Source: Asticcacaulis machinosus
GTDB lineage: Bacteria > Pseudomonadota > Alphaproteobacteria > Caulobacterales > Caulobacteraceae
DNA length: 64,000 nt
Assembly (NCBI RefSeq): GCF_028550435.1
Contig: NZ_JAQQKV010000004.1
Coordinates: forward strand, 62,001 to 126,000
Direction of reading: 5' to 3'
Shown: in pieces, positions 56,975 to 64,000 of the stretch
Position numbering within the stretch: the stretch's first letter is position 1
Layout of the letters: each line of letters starts with the position of its first letter
The notes under the pieces: model-generated
What the model was told of the DNA's origin: nothing
Database searches by the model: none
The model's input: the letters and a program-made list of their open reading frames with translations, nothing else
Program-made: the position numbers and the translations under genes

Positions 56975-57529
56975 CTACAACGCCTTGGTCATAATATAGT
57001 CGGTAAAGTCGAACGGGCCCATGCGCACCGGCACTTCGGTAATCACCTGAAGGCCGTTATATTTGTAATAGTCGATGGCCTTTGCGTTGCCCTTATTGAC
57101 ATAGAGCGACAGGTGGGTTGCGGGCGCGAAATGCTCCAGCGCGTTGTGCATCAGGGCCTTGCCCAGCCCCAGTCCCTGATATTCCGGCAGGATATAGAGC
57201 TTTTTGATCCACAGTGCCCCGCCGTCCTTATAGGCCGAGGCAAAGCCTGTATCGACCGGTGGTTCACCGGGCAGGGCGTAGCTGATGATCCAGAACACAT
57301 GCCCCAGAACGTCCATGTCCTGCTCAAGCGTATCGAGCGCATAGATTTGCGCCAGCATGGCGTCGATCTGGTGCGGCGCTATTACCCCGTCATAGCTGTT
57401 GGGCCATATCCTCTGGGCCAGAGACTGCACGATATAAAGCTCATCCGCCTTGATCTGGCGGATGTGGGTGCGACCGGGTGCCGGACGGCTTACGGGCTTT
57501 TGGCGTGTCGTAGTGGCGCTTCCTGTCAT
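56975..57529 (-). CDS. GNAT family N-acetyltransferase
   Basis: Protein of 184 residues with a basic N-terminal tail. The GNAT fold is visible in WIKKLYILPEYQGLGLGKALMHNALEHF (acetyl-CoA loop QGLGLG) and NAKAIDYYKYNGLQV. Substrate is unknown. Its 3' end adjoins a palindromic repeat. Confidence 0.85.
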   Translation of the reverse strand: MTGSATTTRQKPVSRPAPGRTHIRQIKADELYIVQSLAQRIWPNSYDGVIAPHQIDAMLAQIYALDTLEQDMDVLGHVFWIISYALPGEPPVDTGFASAYKDGGALWIKKLYILPEYQGLGLGKALMHNALEHFAPATHLSLYVNKGNAKAIDYYKYNGLQVITEVPVRMGPFDFTDYIMTKAL

Positions 57530-57625
57530 GTGGCGGCTTCGCTCTCATGGTTAGTCTGAGATCTGACTATAGATGAAAATCAACCGGTTGATTAGCCGTA
57601 AAATGCACCCGATATCTGGTCAAAG

Positions 57626-57665
57626 AAAAAGGACGCTCGAACGGGGGGCGGTTCGAGCGTCCTTT
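57626..57665 (-). terminator. Terminator after ald (minus strand)
   Basis: AAAGGACGCTCGAAC and GTTCGAGCGTCCTTT form a 15-bp perfect stem with an 8-nt loop. On the minus strand a TTTTTC run follows. It lies about 90 bases beyond the ald stop. Confidence 0.85.
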
Positions 57666-57753
57666 GGGGTAGGGCGCGCTGGGCGCTCTACGCGAGGGCG
57701 GAGACTGCAAGGGGGAAGAACAGTCGCATCACCCGTAAACCTGATATGGGGCT

Positions 57754-58866
57754 TCAGGTCAGGGTTTCAAGTCCGCTATAGTCAAGATTTAAGGCTTCGG
57801 CCACGGCCTTATGGGTGATCTTTCCGCCTTTTATATTAAGGCCTGCGCGCAGATGCGGATCGTGGGTCAAGGCCCCTGCGACACCTTGGCGCACCATCTT
57901 CAGCACAAAGGGCAGGGTGGCGTTATTCAAAGCCAGAGCCGATGTGCGCGCCACCGCTCCCGGCATATTGGTGACGCAGTAATGGACGACGCCTTCGTCG
58001 ATATAGATCGGGTCCTGATGGGAGGTCGGGTGTGAGGTTTCAAAGCAGCCGCCCTGATCAATGGCGATATCGACCATGACCGCACCGGCTTTCATGGACT
58101 TGACCATATCGCGGGTAACCAGCTTAGGGGCGGCGGCACCGGGAATCAGCACAGCTCCGATGACGAGGTCAGCATCTCTGACGGCGGCAGCAATGGCCGC
58201 CTTAGAGGCATAGGCGGTTTTGATCCGGCCCTGATAGGTCTGGTCAATCTCAATCAGCTTATGGGCTGAGATATCAAGCACAGTGACATCGGCATGAAGC
58301 CCGATCGCCATCTGGGCGGCATTGAGGCCGGAAACTCCGCCGCCGATAATGACCACCTTACCCGGTGCCACCCCTGGCACGCCACCCAACAGCACGCCAC
58401 GCCCACCGAAAGCCTTATGCAGATAAACGGCCCCGACCTGAACCGACAGCCGCCCCGCCACTTCGGACATGGGGCGCAGCAGGGGCAAGCCCCCTTGCGG
58501 TTCGGTCACCGTCTCATAGGCGATGCAGGTCGCCCCTGACGCCATCAGGGCTTCGGCTTGAGGCTTATCGGCGGCCAGATGCAGATAGGTGAACAGGGTC
58601 TGATCGGGCCTTAAACGCGCACATTCATGCAGTTGCGGTTCCTTGACCTTGACGATCAGGTCACCGGCGGCGAAGGCCTCTTCGGCGGTGGCGACCATGA
58701 TCGCACCGGCGGCCACATAATCTTCATCCGAAAAGCCTATGGCCGCGCCGGCTTGCGTTTCCACATAGACCTCATGGCCATTATGGGTAAGCTCGGCCAC
58801 CGAATCCGGCACTAAGCCCACACGGTATTCGTGGTTCTTGATCTCTTTAGGAACGCTGATTTTCAT
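57754..58866 (-). CDS. ald: Alanine dehydrogenase
   Basis: NAD-dependent interconversion of alanine with pyruvate and ammonia, 370 residues. Motifs are KEIKNHEYRVGLVP, the catalytic lysine in VKVKEPQ, LFTYLHLA, the Rossmann loop IIGGGVSGLNAAQMAIG and MVDIAIDQGGCFETSHPT. AGGAGG precedes the ATG by six bases. It is divergent from an Lrp-type regulator, a frequent pairing. A strong terminator follows. Confidence 0.96.
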   Translation of the reverse strand: MKISVPKEIKNHEYRVGLVPDSVAELTHNGHEVYVETQAGAAIGFSDEDYVAAGAIMVATAEEAFAAGDLIVKVKEPQLHECARLRPDQTLFTYLHLAADKPQAEALMASGATCIAYETVTEPQGGLPLLRPMSEVAGRLSVQVGAVYLHKAFGGRGVLLGGVPGVAPGKVVIIGGGVSGLNAAQMAIGLHADVTVLDISAHKLIEIDQTYQGRIKTAYASKAAIAAAVRDADLVIGAVLIPGAAAPKLVTRDMVKSMKAGAVMVDIAIDQGGCFETSHPTSHQDPIYIDEGVVHYCVTNMPGAVARTSALALNNATLPFVLKMVRQGVAGALTHDPHLRAGLNIKGGKITHKAVAEALNLDYSGLETLT

Positions 58867-59006
58867 GAGCGGCCTCCTGTGGTTTCCAGTGATTATAGCC
58901 TGTTGTGATCACGGTGTTATTTTGTTGATAATGATACGAAAACCGTAAGATGTTTTTGCGAATTTGCGTCTTGAATTGCTAAGTTGCGCGATATAATCTC
59001 AATTTC
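58867..59006. promoter_or_regulatory. ald-lrp divergent control region
   Basis: 140 bases with A/T-rich parts. It contains the palindrome GTGATCAC (58905-58912) and TTAT-N7-ATAA a little further on, both candidate Lrp/AldR sites by position. It carries promoters for both genes. Confidence 0.4.
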
Positions 59007-59471
59007 ATGGCCAATTCTGACAAATTTTCCGACCTCGACTCCTTTGATCGCGAACTGATCAAGGTCTTACGGGCTGACGCCCGCGCGACGGCGGCGGAAT
59101 TGGGGGAAAAGGTGGGCTTGAGCCCGTCGGCCGCCCACCGCCGCGTCAAGATACTGGAGCAGCGCGGCATCATAACCGGCTACCGCGCCGTCATCGCCGA
59201 AAACGTGCAGGGCAAGCAGGGGACGGTGTTCGTCCATGTCACCTTGCAGGACCAGCGCCGTGAGACGTTCGAAAAGTTTGAAAAGGTCGCCCTGACCTGC
59301 GCCCCGATCGAAGAGTGTCACCTGATGTCGGGTGAAGCCGATTATCTGCTGAAAATCGTCCTGCGCGACAGCCTGTCATATGAGGATGTCCACCGCGATG
59401 TGCTGTCGACCATGCCGGGGGTATCCAAGCTGGTGTCGCAGTTTTCGATCCGCACCGTCAAGATGATGTAG
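59007..59471 (+). CDS. Lrp/AsnC family regulator, likely of ald
   Basis: Protein of 154 residues. The N-terminal winged HTH (LDSFDRELIKVLRADARATAAELGEKVGLSPSAAHRRVKILEQRGII) is typical, followed by a RAM/AsnC ligand domain ending RTVKMM. Divergent position to ald suggests that it activates ald in the presence of alanine, as AldR-type regulators do (inference). Confidence 0.92.
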   Translation: MANSDKFSDLDSFDRELIKVLRADARATAAELGEKVGLSPSAAHRRVKILEQRGIITGYRAVIAENVQGKQGTVFVHVTLQDQRRETFEKFEKVALTCAPIEECHLMSGEADYLLKIVLRDSLSYEDVHRDVLSTMPGVSKLVSQFSIRTVKMM

Positions 59472-59504
59472 GCTGAGTTTAAAGATTTTTCGAGTTTAAC
59501 CAAT

Positions 59505-59676
59505 TCTCCTCCCTACGCTTGCGCTCAAATAGCGAAGCGGTAGCGCGTTTAAAAAGCATGGGGAGGTGGCAGCCCGTCAGGGCTGACGGAGGGGTAAATG
59601 CGGCAATGAAGGATACCCCTCCGCCTCGTAAACTCGGCACCTCCCCATCTGCGCCTAAGGGCTCGATAGGGAGGAG
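59505..59676. repeat. Intergenic palindromic repeat, diverged
   Basis: CTCCTCCCTACGCTTGCGC...GGGGAGGTGGCAGCCCGTCAGGGCTGACGGAGGGG, then ACCCCTCCGCCTCGTAAACTCGGCACCTCCCCATC. It is a weaker but recognisable copy of the GGGGAGGTGG...CGGAGGGG module. Confidence 0.75.
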
Positions 59677-59681
59677 AAAGA

Positions 59682-60503
59682 TCACCCGACGGATGCCGAA
59701 GATTTCGCCGTCGGCGGTTTGGGGCGGTACTTAATCCCTTTTAGCCAGATTTTCAGCGCTTCCCAGTGGATACCGGCCATGACCTTAAGCGTCATCAGGG
59801 GCAGGGCGAAGAACTGACGGCGTAAGGTTTTGTCGGTTAATGCCTCGCGCCGGGCCGTAAAGGCCGCCAGTAGCATATTGGCACCTGCCTGTTTGACCAT
59901 GATCTTGAGCGCAAAGGTCTCACGCGGCGCGGTCAAGTCGAACTCATAGCCCATATCCATGTCCATAAAGGGTGAGACATGCAGCCGTTTGGCGCTACGT
60001 TGATGGATGTGGCGGGCAGGCGTCTCAACCGGCAGGATATAGCTGTGACGGTCGCCGAAAGTATTATTGACCTCATAGACCACACAGCGCATCTGGCCAT
60101 CCGGTTTCTGAACGAAATAGAGACTGATAGGGTTAAATACATAACCCAGCACCCGCGGCATGGTCAGCAGAAACAGCCGGTCACCATCCGCGTACATCTC
60201 ATGTGATTTCAAGTGGCGTGCCACGCGGTCTTTTAAGGGGGCCGAGCTATCGGCCTGATCCGGCCCGTAATCGGCCTCATGAAAACTGAGCCCGCCAAAC
60301 CGGTTGAGCGACAGCCATTTCAGCGGTTTGAGGCCCGCGTCCAGATGATCCAGATCCAGCAGAACCTGAAAAATCCGGTAGCTCAGCCGGTGCGATTTCG
60401 GCGCATAGCGGACATGCACAACATCGCCGGTATATAGCCCTGCGGCCAGTGACGGCGCGATTATCTGCGTCTGCGCTTCTGAGGCTGAAAAAGGGGCGTT
60501 CAT
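59682..60503 (-). CDS. DUF1365 family protein
   Basis: Protein of 273 residues. Conserved are VRHARxxP-like VHVRYAPKSHRLSYRIFQVLLDLDHL, the PRVLGYVFNPISLYF segment, and YEVNNTFGDRHSYIL. In other alphaproteobacteria DUF1365 genes are linked to FAD oxidoreductase and cyclopropane fatty acid synthase genes under RpoE/ChrR control. The start is three bases beyond the FAD gene stop, so they form one transcript. Function unknown. Confidence 0.88.
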   Translation of the reverse strand: MNAPFSASEAQTQIIAPSLAAGLYTGDVVHVRYAPKSHRLSYRIFQVLLDLDHLDAGLKPLKWLSLNRFGGLSFHEADYGPDQADSSAPLKDRVARHLKSHEMYADGDRLFLLTMPRVLGYVFNPISLYFVQKPDGQMRCVVYEVNNTFGDRHSYILPVETPARHIHQRSAKRLHVSPFMDMDMGYEFDLTAPRETFALKIMVKQAGANMLLAAFTARREALTDKTLRRQFFALPLMTLKVMAGIHWEALKIWLKGIKYRPKPPTAKSSASVG

Positions 60504-60506
60504 GAT

Positions 60507-61934
60507 CTACTCCGCCGCCATAGTCTCCGCCCAATTCGGCCGCCAGGCAATACGGCTTTGGGCTGGATCAAAGGCCCACGGGCGCTTCAACCCGCTTAAG
60601 GTCTCAGCCACCGCCAGACCCGATTGCAGGCCGTCTTCGTGAAAGCCATGCCCCATCCACGCGCCGCAGAACCATGTCCGGCGCACGCCCTGAATAAGCC
60701 CGATATGCTGCTGGGACTGCAAGGCGCGGGCATTGAACAGCGGGTGATCAAATTGGGCGGTGGCGATAATCTTCGCCGGATCGACCGGTGTGACCGGATT
60801 GAGGGTCACGAAATAGTCGGTCTCGGTCTTCAGGTTCTGCAACCGGTTCATCCAGTAGCTGACGCAGAGTTGCCGGTCATGATCCGCGCCCTTACCGATA
60901 TAGTTCCAGCTCGACCAGGCGTGGCGGCGCTTAGGCATCAGGTTCGCATCGGTATGCAGTACAACCGTGTTGGGCGTATAGCGGATGCCGCCTAAGATAT
61001 CGGTTTCCATATCGTCGGCATCACCCAGCATATTCAGCGTATCAGGGGTATGGGTGGCGAAGATCACCTGATCAAAGCGATGGGCGCGGTCGTGCTCATC
61101 TATTACAATCACCTCTCGGTCATGGCGGATGACGGTTTTAACCGCAGTATTGGTGACGATACGATCTTTAAAACCGGCGGTCAGTTTTTCGACATAGGCC
61201 TGTGAGCCGTTGGTCACCGTCCGCCACGGCACACGGTCTTTCAGGCGCAGCAGGCCGTGGTTTTCAAAGAAGGCGATAAAAGCTTTGAGCGGATAGTCCA
61301 TGATTTCCCGCGCCGAGGTCGACCAGATCGCCGCCGCCTGCGGCAGCAGATGGTCGTCAATAAAGGCCCGTCCATAACGTTTATCGGTCAGGTATTCGCC
61401 CAATGTATAGCTGTCGGAGGTCAAGGCTCTGGTATCAACAGGGGCGTGTTTATAAAAGCGCACAATATCCGACAACAGGCTCAAAAAACGCGGACGGATC
61501 AGGTTGCGTCGCTGGGCAAACAGGCCGTTCAGGCTGGTCGAGGCATATTCGAGGTGCCCGGGCCCGTCCTGATCGACGCTGACGCCAAATGACATATCGG
61601 AGGGCTCATGCGCCACCCCCAGATGCTCAAACAAGGCCAGGAGATTAGGGTAGCAAGGGTTATTAAAGACGATAAAACCCATGTCGATCCACAAAGGCCT
61701 ATCTTCGCTTCCGGCATTGAAGCTGTGGGAATGACCGCCGGGGCGGTCAGATTTCTCAAACACGGTCACGTCGTAGCGATCTTTCAGCATCCAGGCTGCT
61801 GACAAACCCGCTATGCCGGTGCCGATAACGGCGACCTTCTGGCGATCCTCACCCAGTGGCAGGCGGCTGAAGCTCATATCGCCGTGCGGCCCGTTGGGGT
61901 CAAACGGCGTGGCAATATGATGGCTGTCGGGCAT
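60507..61934 (-). CDS. FAD-dependent amine-oxidase-like oxidoreductase
   Basis: Protein of 475 residues from ATG 61934; the frame runs upstream to 62045, but the predicted promoter lies inside that stretch. The Rossmann loop VAVIGTGIAGLSAAWML and FEKSDRPGGHSHSF bind FAD, and IWSTSAREIMDYPLKAFIAFFENHGLL is typical of the group. The ending GLQSGLAVAETL is the second FAD-binding segment. In ECF11 regulons such genes accompany DUF1365 and cfa. Substrate probably a membrane lipid or pigment precursor (inference). Confidence 0.85.
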   Translation of the reverse strand: MPDSHHIATPFDPNGPHGDMSFSRLPLGEDRQKVAVIGTGIAGLSAAWMLKDRYDVTVFEKSDRPGGHSHSFNAGSEDRPLWIDMGFIVFNNPCYPNLLALFEHLGVAHEPSDMSFGVSVDQDGPGHLEYASTSLNGLFAQRRNLIRPRFLSLLSDIVRFYKHAPVDTRALTSDSYTLGEYLTDKRYGRAFIDDHLLPQAAAIWSTSAREIMDYPLKAFIAFFENHGLLRLKDRVPWRTVTNGSQAYVEKLTAGFKDRIVTNTAVKTVIRHDREVIVIDEHDRAHRFDQVIFATHTPDTLNMLGDADDMETDILGGIRYTPNTVVLHTDANLMPKRRHAWSSWNYIGKGADHDRQLCVSYWMNRLQNLKTETDYFVTLNPVTPVDPAKIIATAQFDHPLFNARALQSQQHIGLIQGVRRTWFCGAWMGHGFHEDGLQSGLAVAETLSGLKRPWAFDPAQSRIAWRPNWAETMAAE

Positions 61935-61962
61935 GTTGGGGCTCTCAGATGGATTTTGTTTA

Positions 61963-61992
61963 TCTATACGGCACCTAAGACCGCATGGATCA
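61963..61992 (-). promoter_or_regulatory. ECF-type promoter of the FAD-DUF1365 operon
   Basis: On the minus strand TGATCC (61992-61987), 18 bases, then TATAGA (61968-61963). This equals the TGATCC-N18-TA form of RpoE (ECF11) promoters in Rhodobacter sphaeroides. The predicted start point is about 22 bases before ATG 61934. Confidence 0.65.
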
Positions 61993-62015
61993 GCCGATCT
62001 TTTTGGCAAGCGCCA

Positions 62016-62045
62016 TGATCCAGTCAAAACCGCGTGCCGTATCAA
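62016..62045 (+). promoter_or_regulatory. ECF-type promoter of the sigma-chrR operon (autoregulation)
   Basis: TGATCC (62016-62021), 18 bases, then TATCAA (62040-62045). Same form and spacing as the minus-strand promoter 24 bases away, so the sigma factor likely drives both halves of the module. Confidence 0.65.
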
Positions 62046-62143
62046 CGATCATGAAACACAGCATGTCCGGCCTTCTCGATGAGTGTGATGTCGCAACGGC
62101 AGAAGCGTTTGACGTGCGCCCGCTGTCCGGCGCATCATGTGGC

Positions 62144-62728
62144 ATGTCCCATGACGATCTTAAGACCGCCTCGACCGAAGCCCTGATCCTGAAGATCGCC
62201 GCCGATCGCGACCGCCACGCCTATGCGCGGCTGTTTTCGCAATTTGCGCCCAAACTCAAGGCCTTCATGATGGGGCGGGGCATGAGCGCCTCTGAGGCCG
62301 AGGATCTGGCGCAGGACACGCTTTTGAATGTCTGGCGCAAGGCCCATTATTTCGACCCCAACAAAGCGCAAGCCTCGACCTGGATCTATGCCATTGCCCG
62401 CAATCTGCGCATCGATAACCTGCGCAAGCTTCAGCGCGTCAAGGACCTGCCCGAAGATCTGTGGGCGCCTGAGCCTGACCGTGCCGCCGATGAGGCGGTG
62501 ATCACCGCCCAGTCAGTTAAGTCTATGTCCGCACTGATGCGTACCCTGCCGCCGGAACAGATAGACGTTATCCGACTATCCTTTTTTGAAGACCTGTCCC
62601 ACGGTGAAATCGCTGCGGCACTTTCGATACCGCTGGGCACCGTCAAATCAAGGCTGCGTCTGGCCATGATGCGCCTCAAAAGCGCTTATGAGGCCTCGGC
62701 CGCCAAAGACCCTGTGCTAAGATCATGA
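62144..62728 (+). CDS. rpoE: RpoE-like ECF sigma factor (ECF11 type)
   Basis: Sigma factor of about 194 residues. Region 2 (ARLFSQFAPKLKAFMMGRGMSASEAEDLAQDTLLNVW, then STWIYAIARNLRIDNLRK) and region 4 (LPPEQIDVIRLSFFEDLSHGEIAAALSIPLGTVKSRLRLAMMRL) are complete. ATG 62144 is used; in-frame ATGs at 62051 and 62063 lie at the predicted transcription start and could give a longer N-terminus. The stop overlaps the chrR start by four bases (ATGA). Partner is the zinc anti-sigma factor, so the signal is probably singlet oxygen or related oxidants. Confidence 0.85.
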   Translation: MSHDDLKTASTEALILKIAADRDRHAYARLFSQFAPKLKAFMMGRGMSASEAEDLAQDTLLNVWRKAHYFDPNKAQASTWIYAIARNLRIDNLRKLQRVKDLPEDLWAPEPDRAADEAVITAQSVKSMSALMRTLPPEQIDVIRLSFFEDLSHGEIAAALSIPLGTVKSRLRLAMMRLKSAYEASAAKDPVLRS

Positions 62729-63384
62729 GTAGCGTAATGCACCACCCCGCCACCGAACTTTTGCTGGATTACCACAACGGGCGTATGCCGCGCGGGCAGA
62801 CCCTGACGGTGCGCGCCCATGTCGAGGCCTGCGCCGAGTGTCGGGCGCAATTGCGGCTGTTCGATGTGATCGGGGCCTCGCTTATGGAAGATACGGACGG
62901 CGTTGAGATGTCGGCTGATGCACTGGATCTGGCGCTGGCCCGCATTGAGCGTCCTGAAGAGACTGTGCCGCAACCTGTTGCCAAATCCGCAAAGCCCAAG
63001 CCTTATCTGGAGGGGATTGCCCTTCCGGCAGGTCTGACAGCGCAGGATTTCAAGCCGCGTTATTGGGCCGCCCCCGGTGTGTGGATTGCCTCGCTTGCCG
63101 ATGAGCATGACGGTGCCCACACCTATCTGATGGGGGTCAAGGGCGGCATGAACATGCCCGATCATGACCATAAGGGGCTGGAACTGACGGTGGTGCTGAC
63201 CGGACGGTTTTCCGATACCGGCGGGAATTATCTGCCTGGCGATCTGGTGGCGCAGGCCCCCGGCGATATCCATGCGCCGGCCATTGCGAGCGGGCAGGAA
63301 TGTATCTGCCTGATCTCGGCGCTGGCGCCCATCGCGCCGAAAACGCTTTTGGGTAAGCTGCTCAAACCGTTTGCGCGGATTTAA
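62725..63384 (+). CDS. chrR: Zinc anti-sigma factor ChrR
   Basis: Protein of 219 residues. The N-terminal anti-sigma domain has zinc ligands H7, H32, C36 and C39 (HVEACAEC); the C-terminal cupin domain has H147, H149, E153 and H183. Both sets match, with identical spacing, the ligands of Rhodobacter sphaeroides ChrR (H6/H31/C35/C38 and H141/H143/E147/H177, from memory). Holds RpoE inactive until singlet oxygen. Starts at an ATGA overlap with the sigma gene. Confidence 0.92.
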   Translation: MSSVMHHPATELLLDYHNGRMPRGQTLTVRAHVEACAECRAQLRLFDVIGASLMEDTDGVEMSADALDLALARIERPEETVPQPVAKSAKPKPYLEGIALPAGLTAQDFKPRYWAAPGVWIASLADEHDGAHTYLMGVKGGMNMPDHDHKGLELTVVLTGRFSDTGGNYLPGDLVAQAPGDIHAPAIASGQECICLISALAPIAPKTLLGKLLKPFARI

Positions 63385-63387
63385 GTC

Positions 63388-63810
63388 ATGGTCAGGTTCG
63401 CCCTCAGCTACGGCGCGGTGTTTATCATCTTTGCGGTGCTGGATTTCCTGTGGCTGTCGAACATGGCGGGCCGGATTTACCGCCCGATGATGGGCGACCT
63501 GCTGCTTGAAAAGTTCAATGTGCCGCCTGCGGTGCTATTTTATATTTTGTATGTCTTTGGCCTGACGTGGTTTGCCGTTTATCCGGCAGTGAGTGGTCAG
63601 CTCAACCCCTACAATCTGTCACCGCTGATGTCGGCGGTGGCAGGTGGTTTTGTGGTCGGGCTGATCGGCTATGGCACCTATAATCTGACCGCACTGGCGG
63701 TGGTCAGGAACTGGTCGGCGCCTTTGTCATACATCGACATAGGGTGGGGGGCTATCGCCAGTGCGGTAGCATCCGGCATCGCTTTTTTGTGTCTTCGTCT
63801 CCTGAAATAA
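63388..63810 (+). CDS. DUF2177 family membrane protein
   Basis: Protein of 140 residues with four predicted transmembrane segments. The family pattern FAVLDFLWLSNMAGRIYRPMMGDLL and YGTYNLTALAVVRNWSAPLSYIDIGWG is clear. DUF2177 genes recur in ECF11 regulons. Function unknown. It starts three bases after the chrR stop. Confidence 0.88.
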   Translation: MVRFALSYGAVFIIFAVLDFLWLSNMAGRIYRPMMGDLLLEKFNVPPAVLFYILYVFGLTWFAVYPAVSGQLNPYNLSPLMSAVAGGFVVGLIGYGTYNLTALAVVRNWSAPLSYIDIGWGAIASAVASGIAFLCLRLLK

Positions 63811-63849
63811 TCTATATTTGCCTCATACATAGAGGAAGGGTGCTTAAGT

Positions 63850-64000
63850 ATGCTTACGTCACCGGTCAGTCACTCTGCGTCCGAAACCAGCCTGAAGCCG
63901 GTGGATTTATCTTACCTTCCGGCAGCGTTTCGCAAAAGCCTGAACATCCTTAACCGCAACTGGCGCAAAGGTCAGTTGGACATTGTCTTTCCGAACGGGG
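63850..64000 (+). CDS. cfa: Cyclopropane-fatty-acyl-phospholipid synthase, N-terminus (3' truncated)
   Basis: The frame is open to the window end, 50 residues. The sequence LPAAFRKSLNILNRNWRKGQLDIVFPNG matches the N-terminal strand-helix of alphaproteobacterial CFA synthases. GAGGAAGG precedes the ATG by about 10 bases. cfaA is a known member of the Rhodobacter RpoE regulon, which fits the position. Only the N-terminus is seen, so the call is tentative. Confidence 0.7.
   Translation, partial: MLTSPVSHSASETSLKPVDLSYLPAAFRKSLNILNRNWRKGQLDIVFPNG

Overview
The window reads as chromosomal DNA of an alphaproteobacterium of the order Caulobacterales. It carries RcdA (the DUF1465 CtrA-degradation adaptor), an FtsZ close to the Caulobacter protein, PhaR/PhaA/PhaB, a cpoB-tilS-ftsH block, and GANTC and CtrA-like sites before ftsZ. 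An Asticcacaulis- or Phenylobacterium-like genus fits best. This comes from reading the proteins, not from a database search.

Layout. (1) 1-16 kb is the envelope and division core: the end of a CsgG/SH3 protein, cpoB, tilS, ftsH, a lone outer-membrane barrel gene on the other strand, then ddl-ftsQ-ftsA-ftsZ-lpxC-bamD-recN. (2) 16-31 kb is housekeeping: ligA, an SDR, aminopeptidase P, prmA, a Lys/Ala-rich repeat protein, an ABC exporter, GNAT, hisN, an XRE regulator, rcdA, a quinone oxidoreductase and yidD. (3) 31-43 kb holds thrS, three glycosyltransferases, the PHB genes phaR | phaA-phaB and two exported proteins of unknown function. (4) 43.7-51.4 kb is a complete minus-strand histidine operon, yerC-hisG-hisD-hisCB-hisH-hisA-hisF-hisIE. 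Its gene order, long HisG, fused HisIE and HisF sequence are of gammaproteobacterial type. In it a degenerate HisC lacking the PLP lysine is fused to HisB. (5) 51.5-59.5 kb holds a YcxB-like protein, an Hsp70 (YegD-like), two TPM proteins with LemA, a Sel1 protein, GNAT, and alanine dehydrogenase with a divergent Lrp regulator. (6) 59.7-64 kb is an RpoE/ChrR (ECF11-type) singlet-oxygen response module: DUF1365 and an FAD oxidoreductase facing away from sigma factor, zinc anti-sigma ChrR, DUF2177 and the start of cfa. Two divergent promoters of the same TGATCC-N18-TA form lie between the halves.

Across the window, at least thirteen intergenic spaces are filled by a modular family of G/C-rich palindromic repeats. 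They occupy every his-operon junction except the overlapping hisCB/hisH pair. In places they supply stop codons, a C-terminal coding tail or a Shine-Dalgarno-like sequence.

No rRNA, tRNA, CRISPR array, transposase or phage gene was recognised.
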